Shown here: positions 1-9,600 of the stretch, in pieces
Numbering within the stretch: position 1 is the first letter of the stretch
Layout: each line of letters opens with the position of its first letter
Program-made: the position numbers and the translations under genes
DNA from: Carya illinoinensis
Taxonomy: Eukaryota > Streptophyta > Magnoliopsida > Fagales > Juglandaceae
Assembly (NCBI RefSeq): GCF_018687715.1
Contig: NC_056762.1
Location: 22,509,364 to 22,573,363, forward strand
Direction: 5' to 3'
Length of the DNA stretch: 64,000 nt
Notes under the pieces: model-generated
The model's input: only the letters and a program-made list of their open reading frames with translations
What the model was told of the DNA's origin: nothing
Database searches by the model: none

Positions 1-755
1 TCTTCATCTTTATCTTCATTTTCCTCATCTTCATCACTTTCACTTTCATGAGGAACAGCTTTAAGTGCTAAGCTCTTCTTTGGCTTTCCTTCTTCTTCTC
101 CTCTTTTCAATGTGTACTCATGGGTAATAAGTGATCCGATGAGTTCATTGACTTTGAGCTTCTTGAGGTCTCTAGCTTCAAGAATCGCTGTTACTTTTGA
201 TTCCCAATGTTTTGGTAAAGAGTTGAGAATTTTTCTTACTATCTCTACCTTGGAATAAACTTTGCCAAGAGCTGTCAAGCTATTTATGATGTTAGTAAAA
301 CGAGTGTGCATACTAGAAATTGATTCATCATCATTCATCTTAAACATTTCATATTCATGAGTAAGAATATAAATTTTTGATTCCTTGACTTGCGAAGTTC
401 CTTCATAAGTTACTTCCAAGTTATCCCAAATTTCTTTTGTCGTAGTGCAATTCATTATTCTATTAAACTCATTTCCATTAAGAGCATTATATAATAAATT
501 CATAGCAGTTAAATTTAAAGTATAAAGTCTATCGTCTTCACGATCAAACTCTTCTTCTTCCTTTTTGACCTTTACTCCATCAACCACTTTTGTTGGAATA
601 TAAGGTCCATTTACAATACATTTCCAGATTTCTCTACCTTGAGCTTGAAGAAATATTATCATTCTAACTTTCCAGAATGAGTAATTATCTCCACAAAAAA
701 GTGGAGGCCGACTGCTAGATTGACCTTCACCAAATGAAGCTGCAATGTTAGCCAT
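1..755 (-). CDS. Copia-type retrotransposon gag (UBN2-like), partial at window edge
   Basis: The reading frame starts at the ATG at 753-755 and stays open to the left window edge (about 251 codons). The protein opens MANIAASFGEGQSSSRPPLF and continues FCGDNYSFWKVRM, EIWKCIVNG, IWDNLEVTYEGTSQVKESKI and MHTRFTNIINSLTALGK. This is the layout of the Copia gag polypeptide (UBN2 family), which packages element RNA in virus-like particles. It becomes acidic at the visible end (ESESDEDEENEDKDE), where a zinc knuckle would normally follow outside the window. A tRNA-iMet primer-binding site and an LTR lie directly upstream, so this is the 5' end of an element transcribed leftwards. No stop or frameshift is visible in this part, which suggests a fairly young copy. 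Whether the polymerase is intact cannot be seen. Confidence 0.87.
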   Translation of the reverse strand, partial: MANIAASFGEGQSSSRPPLFCGDNYSFWKVRMIIFLQAQGREIWKCIVNGPYIPTKVVDGVKVKKEEEEFDREDDRLYTLNLTAMNLLYNALNGNEFNRIMNCTTTKEIWDNLEVTYEGTSQVKESKIYILTHEYEMFKMNDDESISSMHTRFTNIINSLTALGKVYSKVEIVRKILNSLPKHWESKVTAILEARDLKKLKVNELIGSLITHEYTLKRGEEEGKPKKSLALKAVPHESESDEDEENEDKDE

Positions 756-800
756 AAGATCTTAACTCAAAAGATAGTTAATCTTATAATAGAGCTCTTA

Positions 801-812
801 GCTCTGATACCA
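801..812 (-). promoter_or_regulatory. Primer-binding site, tRNA-iMet type
   Basis: The minus strand reads TGGTATCAGAGC, the standard plant Copia primer-binding site complementary to the 3' end of initiator methionine tRNA. It lies 2 bp inside the LTR end at 815 and about 45 bp upstream of the gag start. It fixes the orientation of the element. Confidence 0.9.
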
Positions 813-1400
813 ATTGTTGCCCAGATGACTAACAGAAGAGGGGGGGTGAATTGAGTTGTATTAAAAAAAAAATAATTATAAATTAAATATATAATATAAA
901 ATATAAACAAAATATGAAATAACAATAAATATAAAGAGTAAGGGTAAGAGAGAAGCAAACTCAATATGTTAACGAGGTTCGGCCCCACTGCCTACGTCCT
1001 CACCTCAAGCTACCCCTTGAGGATTCCCAAATTCACTATTCAACCTCCTTCAGGTGGAGATAGAAACCTATTACACATTTGAACAACACCGCTACAAAGG
1101 ATCCGTGTAGAACACCCTTTACACTTGCAATCACCTTACAAGTGGTGATTCAACTATTCCCCGTATAGAATACTTTCTACACGTACAAGGGTTATACACA
1201 CCCTTTTTTCTGATACAAAAACTGATAGTGGGTAGGTTATCAGAAAACACTCATCAATGAGTGAAATAAGAACAATACAGCACAAACTATATCTCTCAAA
1301 ATGAATAAAGATTAAAGCTCAATGCTTAGAGAAGAGAGAATGAAAGCTTTGAATGAATGTTGTATGCTCTTGGTGTTGTGAATGTGAAGCTCTCAAATGA

Positions 1401-1410
1401 TCTATTTATA
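1401..1410 (-). promoter_or_regulatory. TATA box of the Copia LTR promoter
   Basis: The minus strand reads TATAAATAGA inside the LTR, pointing toward gag. Transcription would then start about 25-30 bp further left and define the U3/R boundary near 1375. This is inference from sequence only. Confidence 0.6.
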
Positions 1411-1486
1411 GGCATATGAGACTTCATATTCAAATTTAAAAAGATTCACATGTCAAAGACAACATCATTCACTTTTTCAAAAAAAT

Positions 1487-1800
1487 CAAACCTAATCTTT
1501 TACTTTTGGCATATGACAAAATGAGCACACTTTCATTTTTAAAAAATTCAAACCTAATCTTTTACTTTTTGCATATGACAAAAGGAGCACACTTTCCTTT
1601 TCAAAAATTTCAAACCTAATCTTTTACTTTTTGTATAAGTCTAAAAAAGCATCAATCACTTTTGAAAATATTCAAATAAAACATGCACATGTGAAAGATG
1701 ACAATCAATCATCTTTAATATTTTCAAAGTTCAACCCTTTAATCAAGGCATGCACATGCAAAAGATGACAATCAATCATCTTTCAAAATTTTCAAATTTA
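1487..1800. repeat. Direct subrepeats in LTR U3
   Basis: The word CAAACCTAATCTTTTACTTT begins at 1487, 1549 and 1611, a 62-bp period, followed in two units by GCATATGACAAAA and GAGCACACTTTC. A second set, ATGCACATG followed by AAAGATGACAATCAATCATC, occurs near 1683 and 1749. Repeats upstream of a retrotransposon TATA box often act as enhancers; here that is inference. Confidence 0.7.
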
Positions 1801-2149
1801 ATTTTCAAAAATATTCATGCACATGTGGAAAATGTATTTTAATGCTTTATGATAAAATATTAATTTTGAGCATTAATCCTAATGTCGAATTTTGAAGAGA
1901 TTTACAACATTACTCTATAATTTTAATGTGAACTTGTTCCCTTCTTGCTAATGCTTGTTTCCTTGATGTGCTTAACTCCATTGTGTAGACAACTTGATCT
2001 TGAGACTTCTTCATTCTTTGAATTCATTTGTTATCATCAAAATCCATGTATAATTATATAATTACACAAAACTTAAAATCTTGAGTTCAACACCTTGAAA
2101 TATGGATTTCTGTGATTTTGGGATGGGTTGAGTTGACTCAGCCATTCAT

Positions 2150-2620
2150 GCAACGTAACATTTGAATATTACCATGTAACGCCCGAACATTACGAATACA
2201 TTTCAAATTCTATCCATTGATAACGTCCGGACGTTACATTTTAACGTTTAAACGTAAATATTACAAATTCAAACATGTTTATCCAACGTTTGAAGAATAC
2301 GTTGGATAAAACATCCAAATGTAAAGCCATTGTCTTCTTCAATTATAGTAAATGTTCGAACGTTTATCTTATTATGTGCGAACGTCTTGTGAATATGACT
2401 TATGTTCAGACGTACATCATTGTACATTCGGACATAAATTCTTTCTAATTATTACCACATCATCATTCGAACATTTATCTAAGTACGTTCGCACGTCTCG
2501 TGAATATGATTTACGTTTGAATGTACATTCATTGTACATTCGGACGTAAATTCTTTCTAAATTATTAAAATATCATCGTTCGAATGTTTACTAATTGACT
2601 TTCGAACGCCAATCCCTTAA
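2150..2620. repeat. Left palindromic array, TTCGAA core
   Basis: More than ten copies or variants of (A)CGTTCGAACGT occur, for example GTTCGAACG near 2354, GTGCGAACG near 2377, ATTCGGACA, ATTCGAACA, GTTCGCACG, ATTCGGACG, GTTCGAATG and TTTCGAACG. Within it a roughly 115-bp block is duplicated in tandem (about 2345-2455 and 2463-2570). Both copies carry the order CGAACA/GTTTATCT, ACGTCTYGTGAATATGA, ACATTCGGAC and TAAATTCTTTCTAA. Confidence 0.7.
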
Positions 2621-2844
2621 ATTTTCCTACAAATTTTACAATATAATTTTGTTATATTATTATTTTTTTGGGTATTGGAAAAGTGAAATTGTTTATTATA
2701 GTTACTTTCAAAATTATATAAATTTGTAATAATGAGATGAGAATTTTGTATATAATCTCACCATCCAAACCTGCCATAATATGCATATATATGTAACTCT
2801 AATGATATTTTAGATTTTTTTTTTCCTGGGATGTGGCTCACTAT

Positions 2845-4045
2845 ATGACAACTAGGAAACAAGGAAGGGAAAGAGGCAGTCCGGACACTACTCGACTGGG
2901 GATGTGAATAGTGAGGGGTGAGCAGGAATTACTGACTAATGAGTTCGATGAGCTCAGTTGGGAGCGGAAGATGCTGAGAGACGTCTTCCCCACAAGAGGC
3001 TAAGGCCCAATATGCACATTAAGGGAAAAGATTTACCCCACAATGGTTCGCGAGTTTTATATAGGGATGACCACCATGCCTAGTGATGCATCCTCATATA
3101 CCATCACTGTATGAGGTGTACAATTTGAGTTCTCAGTAGATGTTATCGCCAAGTTACTCCAAATCCCACATCGCCTACCTGAGGCCACAGCTACTCAGGC
3201 TAATGACACAGCAGCTACATTAACTTTGGGCACATCTGAGGCAAATGTAGCCACTTCTGCTTCATCTATGAGCCTATTGACACTATGGCCGATCATGATG
3301 AAGATCAGCCTGAGGACGAGAATATGGCTCCTTAGGCTGATGATAACAAGCGGGATGAGGATTTCTACATCTTCACTGGCAAAGACCGCAAGAACCTCCA
3401 GAGGCCAAACTCCTTCAGCCAGAATCAACTGCTGCCTTTCTTTTGCATGTTGCAAATTTTTGTTGCAACAAATATAGACCTTATGGCACATAAGACCACA
3501 TTCAGTCGGGCTCGCGCATAGTTTCTGATTCACTTGGCACATGGAGAGCCCATTGACTTGCCACTCGTTATATTTGAGCAGATCCATTATGAGGGAAGCA
3601 TCTATACAACGGACAACCTCCCGTATAGAGTCATCGTCACTATTACTAGCCTAAAGTGTGCCACGCCAGGCAGAGGAGATGATGCTAGATCAAATGAGCC
3701 CCATCAACATGACAACACTGTAGGAGCATTGGACAAGGGAGAGGCTCAGCTCGGCGTCAATCTGGTCCTGCATCAGATCCTATTCCTCTGAACGAGTCTG
3801 GGGCGGGTGTTGCTCCCCCGTCTGCAAGTAGTTGTCAGCAGTCGGCGGGTGCATCTGCGGGGGATGTACGACCTGCTTTGGTTGATGCAAGTGATATAAA
3901 GGCACATATAGACCGACAGATCGATCGACAGATTGCGCATATAGATCAGGCTATTACACATCTTGCCCATCATGTAGATGTTCTAAATAATAAGGTTGAG
4001 ATATTGATTGATAAGTTTCAATCATTTGTAAACCAGCAGTTCTAA
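2845..4045 (+). pseudogene. Decayed plant transposon protein (MVREFY family)
   Basis: Recognisable pieces are an opening MTTRKQGRERGSP, a central MVREFYIGM (3043 onward) and QFEFSVDVIAKLLQIP (near 3121), and a C-terminal coiled coil ending at a TAA at 4043-4045 (IKAHIDRQIDRQIAHIDQA). Several stops and frame changes separate them, so no functional protein is made. The MVREFY block and the C-terminal coiled coil recur in the frame at 30061-31170 in this window. I recall this layout as a 'putative plant transposon protein domain' of unknown activity; that name is from memory. Confidence 0.6.
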
Positions 4046-4230
4046 ATATCCTTTGCAAAAAGTAATCATATTTTGTTTTTTAATTTCAACATATGTAATA
4101 GATAATATTATTTAACGTCTGTATTGTAGCTTAATTTCTATTCTCAATTTTCTTTAATATTAGCTTATACAACCTTAATATTAAACAAATATATATTATA
4201 GTCAATTTCAAAAACATAAATTAACACCTA

Positions 4231-4473
4231 ATGTTCAAACATTACAGGAACGTTGGCGCTAAAAATTTTCACTTTCGCATGTAAGTAGACATAACGTTCG
4301 AACTTTAATGTGATGTTCGAACAAAAAATTTGACACATTCGAACGTAAAAAAAATCATAACCAATATTTAGTGACGGTTTTCACAAAACATCACAGAAAA
4401 TGCATTTTAGTGATAGTTTGGAGACCGTCACAATTTCCAAACTGTCACTAAAAAACATTTTTATTGTAGTCTA
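4231..4473. repeat. Right array and CACTA-like terminus
   Basis: GTTCAAACA, GTTCGAACT, GTTCGAACA and ATTCGAACG lie between 4231 and 4350. They are followed by TTAGTGACGGTTT and its inverted relatives near 4365-4462, and by TTTTATTGTAGTC at about 4461-4473. The reverse complement of the end reads GACTACAATAAAAATG, one base from the CACTACAA terminus of CACTA elements. The matching left terminus was not found. Confidence 0.45.
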
Positions 4474-4572
4474 TAGAGAGTCCAAGGTAAAATTTCATGT
4501 ACGTACTTGTTGATGTATAAATTAATTAACTATATATATTACTTTCCAAATCTATTATGTGCCCCATCTAAT

Positions 4573-4590
4573 TTTATTTATTTATTTTTA
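4573..4590 (-). terminator. Candidate poly(A) signals of the BAHD gene
   Basis: The minus strand holds overlapping AATAAA words about 140-160 bp after the BAHD stop codon, a plausible 3'-end signal. Not otherwise testable here. Confidence 0.4.
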
Positions 4591-4730
4591 TAATTGCTAC
4601 CGCGCGTTCAATCCATATATAAAATAACATGCAGTACTTTCTAACAAAAACAAGTACTTTCTAACAAAAACAAGCAAGTAACTACGTACATAAGATAAGG
4701 GGAAAGAATACATGGAAGTTTTTTATGCTA

Positions 4731-6095
4731 TCAAAGTTGAAGATGAGATGCAGACATAGGCTGAAAAATAGAATCAGACTCGAACGCGGCTGCCAATTCC
4801 GGCCATAAGATAGCTGATACAGTCCAAGAGCCATCATCCCTAGCACTCGGCCTCTGGTTCAGGTAAGCAACTCCAATCCTTTCTATGGTAGAGCACACTG
4901 TCCCTAGCACAGGACTTCCAAATCCAAAATCAACTTCTGCAACTGGGAATCTCCTTCCCGATGACAAAACAAGGGCTGGTCCTCCTCGCCCTAAAACCAC
5001 TCTTGACAGCATTAACCCAGGCCTGTTGCACTCTATCCAGTCTATCAAATCCAGAAAATGATTCTGATTTGTTACCTTTGAAATAGCTTCATGAACATTG
5101 TGGGCAACATCACAGATAGAACTTTGTTCTATTTTTATGACGTCTGCCTCCGCGAAAGCTACAGACAAGACATTCCCTACGTAGTTTGACATGAAATTCT
5201 TATCTCCATTTTTGCACATTCTAGCACGTCCATCAACCAACCAACCCATCTTGCACTTTGAATGCTGGCTTTTGTCGATAGTATTAACCATAACCTTCCA
5301 AACATAGGCTGAGAAAGCCTCGATTTTTGTTCTCTTATTGCCGCCGACACATGCTAGTTTTTGCAGCGTGTTAATGCTCGATGCATCGATATGATACAGA
5401 CGCTTGAGCCTAATTCTGGTTGTTGGTATGTTTGTGATCTCTTCCATTGTGCACTTTACAAAGGTTTGGTCCAATGAAGGGTGATATGTAGGAGGGAAAC
5501 GTGCACGAAGGTTTCTGCTATGATCTGGAATGCATGAAATCGGCTTCTTTTGAGAGATTTCGGACCATGAGACAAGAAACTTACCAAAGGCACTAGCATC
5601 TCCAAGTGCATGGTCGAAAGTGAAGGTTATTGAAATACCCTCACAAGTATAAGTTGTCACTTGGATTTGCAGGGGAAAGTTGGGGTTGATAGAAACAAGC
5701 TTCCCTTCCAAAGTTTGGTTGAGGTTGTAGAAATTTATGTCTTTCAAACGGATATTTGCTTCTGCTTCTACAACTAGGGCACCATTATTGTCACATATGA
5801 TTTCAGGCTCACCAGTAGTTGGATTCTGAACAATTCTACCGGCAAAGGGGTAGAAGTTATTGAGAGTTTCGGAAAGGGAGCTCTTGAGAATGTCAACAAT
5901 AGTAGGTGTAAAGTTACTGACAAGGGGTTTGCGGTAGAAGTAGAAGTATGTAACGGGAAAACGGCCAGAAAGAAGGTCAAGATTTGAAAGAGTGAGGATA
6001 TGAGGCCCTGGCAAGGGATTTGCAGCTCTGACAATGCTTTTTCCAGTGAAGTTCACTTCAAATTTTCCACATTGCTCTGAAGCCTCGACCTCCAT
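4731..6095 (-). CDS. BAHD-family acyl-CoA-dependent acyltransferase
   Basis: The uninterrupted 454-residue frame from the ATG at 6093-6095 has the usual length of BAHD enzymes, cytosolic transferases that move an acyl group from acyl-CoA to an alcohol or amine in plant specialised metabolism. Catalytic HxxxD is present as HALGD (residues 162-166). The C-terminal structural motif reads DFGFG (389-393), where most members have DFGWG. Other family features are NNFYPFAGRI, the GWLVDGRARM segment and SNYVGNVL. The frame extends 24 codons upstream to a Met at 6165-6167, but a TATA box at 6182-6191 would put the transcription start downstream of that Met, so I chose Met at 6095. There is no intron, stop or frameshift. 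The closest group may be hydroxycinnamoyl or alcohol acyltransferases; the substrate cannot be read from sequence. Confidence 0.93.
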   Translation of the reverse strand: MEVEASEQCGKFEVNFTGKSIVRAANPLPGPHILTLSNLDLLSGRFPVTYFYFYRKPLVSNFTPTIVDILKSSLSETLNNFYPFAGRIVQNPTTGEPEIICDNNGALVVEAEANIRLKDINFYNLNQTLEGKLVSINPNFPLQIQVTTYTCEGISITFTFDHALGDASAFGKFLVSWSEISQKKPISCIPDHSRNLRARFPPTYHPSLDQTFVKCTMEEITNIPTTRIRLKRLYHIDASSINTLQKLACVGGNKRTKIEAFSAYVWKVMVNTIDKSQHSKCKMGWLVDGRARMCKNGDKNFMSNYVGNVLSVAFAEADVIKIEQSSICDVAHNVHEAISKVTNQNHFLDLIDWIECNRPGLMLSRVVLGRGGPALVLSSGRRFPVAEVDFGFGSPVLGTVCSTIERIGVAYLNQRPSARDDGSWTVSAILWPELAAAFESDSIFQPMSASHLQL

Positions 6096-6181
6096 TAGAA
6101 AGTCTAGTCCATTTATGAAAAAGAGTAGTTTGTGTTTGGAGCCAAGTGGAAGTGCTTTAGTGAGCATGAATCGGGTCTCTC

Positions 6182-6191
6182 TATATATAAA
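6182..6191 (-). promoter_or_regulatory. TATA box of the BAHD gene
   Basis: The minus strand reads TATTTATATA about 90 bp upstream of the chosen start codon. A start site 25-35 bp downstream (about 6150-6160) leaves a leader of roughly 60 bp and excludes the upstream Met at 6167. Confidence 0.55.
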
Positions 6192-6498
6192 TATTGCCTA
6201 CTAGACGTAATACAGTAGCCATACCGGCCATAGGTGGTAATTATTATGTAGTACTCATGGAATATGAACAAATGGTAGTCCCATATCATGGAAACATGGT
6301 AATCTTCATCTGTCGAATGATAGTATACCATTAAAAATTACTAATTATGTAAGTAATTTTAATTAGGGTGGTGCTAGGTTGCCCCCGTTAAGATCCTTTG
6401 GATCAATTGGCAACACCTTGGTTTCTAAACCAATAATTGAATCCCCTTCCCCCATGTATGAAATAAAATAAAATAAAACAATAATAATAAAAATAAAG

Positions 6499-6621
6499 GT
6501 TGCCCCTGAGTTTGCCCCCTAAGATTGCCTTCCCAAGTTAGCCTTCTTTTTTTTTCTTTTTTAAATTTTATATAAATGTGAATTATTCACCACACATTTG
6601 AGGGGGCAAACTTAGGGGCAC
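6499..6621. mobile_element. Small MITE-like inverted-repeat element
   Basis: TTGCCCCTGAGTTTGCCCCC at 6500-6519 is answered by AGGGGGCAAACTTAGGGGCA at 6601-6620 as an inverted repeat with one or two mismatches, enclosing about 80 bp of AT-rich DNA. It lies about 330 bp upstream of the BAHD TATA box. No clear target duplication was seen. Confidence 0.5.
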
Positions 6622-6625
6622 ATTT

Positions 6626-9600
6626 GTCGGGTATCCTATCATTTTCCTTTTATAATTATATGGTGTTACGTGATAGATTGACATTACCACTTCATTAATT
6701 TGTTCTCTGGAAAACCTTTGTAGGAACCTTAGTAGGAGTACTATAATTCTAAAGGTTAAACCATATGCACATTAAAAAAATATCATCTAACCTTATCCAT
6801 CCATATTAGACCTAGGTTTTCTTCCCTTTGTCATGCTAATTAAGGCTATCCTAATTAGAAGAAAGAGAGGGATAGAGGATGAAGTTAATCGTGGCTTCAG
6901 TTCACATCAGTCAGTCACTATATGACTCTTTATGGATCCTTCTTTTGCAGTCAACATCTTTAGAAAGAGCTCATTGAATGATGGAGTAATTGACAGGCAA
7001 CACGATTAATAATTGCGGGGCGAAATTAAGCATGCCGAACTGAATGCGAAATGTATGTATAGTGGTTTTGAAAGCAACCCAACAAGAGCCAAAAAACACG
7101 AACGAAACCTTAGTGGTACTGATTTTTTGATTGATTCATTGAAGCCATAGCATGCGTATAGTTCGGTCTAATTATGGACTAGTATGCATAGTTTGATTTG
7201 AGATCTTATGCCTTCTGAAACGTTACTTTCCCTTTCACTTTCGTTTTCATCATCCTGCAAGAAATTAACCTAATGAGGCTGATATTCCCCGAATTATTTT
7301 GTTTTCCCATCTTCTCAGATGGAGAGGTTTCGTTCTCTTCAGGAGAAGGTAAAGGTTATCATTAATTATTTGAAATAGTTATAGAGACATGCACATTCAT
7401 TATTATTATAGTGGTCAAAAGTGCCAATCATAGCTACACATGTTGTCATTTGTGAAGGCACCAAGTTTACATCAGTAGTGGAGACATTTCCAAAAAACTT
7501 TTCAGGGTATATAAATTATTTAGTACTTCATCATGATCAACGATATTATTGATAATGCTTGATACTGTATAGCATCAGTAGTACCCCAGAGGTTGGCAAA
7601 GAAAGATAGATATGCGCATTACCATCTTATCAAATTAAAGTATGTTCAGTGACTCTTAAATTTTTTTCCACCGTTCGGAAAACATGATCGAAAGTGTGTT
7701 TTTTGGCCTAGTAGGTAGATGGGTTATACCGACAAAATGTACATGGTTTGAGATTTATTTACACAGGTCTTGTTTGGGATCAGTGGTACATGCAGGGTTT
7801 CATAATCCTTGCTGTTATCATGGATGGATTTAATAAATATTGGTGGGTCTTCACCAAGCAAGCACACACATTAAATCAGAGAAAAATTTCGTTGTACAGA
7901 ACTAGATCATGTACGCATTAACAAAATTAGCTATAGATACAATGAACCTCAGCACCAAGTATTTTATCGAGATTTTTATCCATAAAGTAGTTGGAAGCCT
8001 GAGACAAGACCCCACTAATCCACCATCAAGTTAATAATGACATCAGTGTGTTAAATTTTTTTACGCTCAAGGGAGGAAAAGACATCATTTTAGGAGAAGT
8101 TTTGTTTTCCCGGCCGTCATCGATGGTTCATGCCTTTCCCATTCCCATTTCCATAAATTAACTGGGCGCTAACCGAACTACAGTTTTCTTCAGGCTCTTA
8201 ACTAGATTGCCCATTGTACAGGTCACCATGTGCTCACTGAAAACTATAGAGAACATGTTTCTTTTTATCAGCTTTAGCTGCTTATATATATGTTCTTTAA
8301 TTGTAATTTATATAATGTGACTGTCATCCAATTAAGAGAATGAAGGAGAATATGAGGGCCGGAGAAGATAATGCAGATCAGAATTAGCTGTTATGGTTTA
8401 AATTTGATTGCCGAAAAACCAGCCTACTCTCCACCTTAATTTATCTTTATGACTGCATGGAGAATCACTTGCATGAGGATCTAATGTTTCTCTAAAATCA
8501 TAGGATAGAACTTTGACAGTGCACTCCGGACCCCGTAATAGCTTGACTCGGCCTTTATCGAACCTAACTTCATCTAATAATAAATAATCAACGTCGGATT
8601 TAACACTTGTGCAACTCCGTCATAATTCACCTACCTAATATATATGTGATTTAAGCAATCTAGGGCTTTAGACGCTATCACCCCAAACAGGCTAAACATG
8701 AAGATATTGCGCAAATGACTACTTGAGGCAATAGAGTTTGACTATCATGACATGAATGGCCTTGCGCCTATATTAATTCGACCTTATATAATTATAGTTA
8801 GAATGATATGCAATTGACTGTTTCTTAGCATTTTCACAAAAAGATTACAGTCCAAAAGTGCTCTAAACCCACAGGCTGAATAGTAATCATGTCGTCGACC
8901 CTATCTCCTCCCCAATATCAGTCAAAATATGCATGAAAGTTAAAAGGACCCTTGGCAAAAACTTGTTTAACTATAATCTAATTGATAACACTGATAAAAA
9001 AAAAAAAAATCATAACCAAGATAGTTGACATCTTTCTATATTCATTACTATCACAATTAAGAAAGTTTAGAACTTGATTATGTAGTGACTAATTAATAGA
9101 GTACTAATTGACACAATGGAACAGTGCTTGAAGTATTCGGCAGTCTACAATAGATCATCAAGAAACAATAATAACACCAAAGGGACGAACTTTGGTATCC
9201 AACTTGATATGGTAACATAGTCTGGTTCCAAACGTAAGCGATCCCTTTCTTTTTTTGACACAATATATCATGTCTTGATGCAGCATGCATCTTTTTAATG
9301 GTGTACACACGAAATAAGCAATGATTATATTACTCTTAGATCATAACTTCGATCCACAAAGATAGATTAAGGCCACAAAAATGTCGATGGTATTAACCTT
9401 ATTAGATGTTGTGACTGGTTTCTAGGCTATATAATTAAGCATCACCTTTCCTATGTAGGACAGATGTATATACTATATATAGGTCTAGCTTGAGGAAGGC
9501 AAGGTGTGGTGATACCGGAATTAGCATAACCTCATTCTTCTCATTATAATAGGTCTAGCTTGTGATTGTAGACGTACGTACATGTACTAAGTTTAGGTCA

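Larger units (their letters stand above)
815..2092 (-). repeat. 5' LTR of the Copia element
   Basis: On the minus strand the segment starts TGTTGAACTCAAG (at 2092) and ends GGGCAACA (at 815), giving TG..CA termini, directly followed by the primer-binding site. It is about 1278 bp, long for a Copia LTR. It holds a TATA box in the same orientation and two sets of internal direct repeats. The right boundary at 2092 is inferred from the TG terminus. The 3' LTR and target duplication lie outside the window. Confidence 0.75.
2093..4473. mobile_element. Degenerate element encoding a plant transposon protein, with palindromic arrays
   Basis: The segment holds a palindrome-rich left array (about 2150-2620), a decayed coding region on the plus strand (2845-4045), a right array with the same motif (about 4231-4350) and a CACTA-like terminus (about 4365-4473). 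The left end is cut by the Copia LTR at 2092, so the true start is outside the window or lost. Arrays of one motif on both sides of a coding region fit the subterminal repeats to which a transposase-type protein binds. The classification is uncertain: either a CACTA-related element or a large non-autonomous element. Confidence 0.5.

Noticed and set aside
3195..3587. A 130-residue open frame on the minus strand
   Set aside because: It is antisense to the decayed MVREFY-type frame and has no recognisable domain.
7319..7360. A short MERFRSLQEK frame with an apparent splice donor
   Set aside because: Only about ten codons with no partner exon; could not be tied to any gene.
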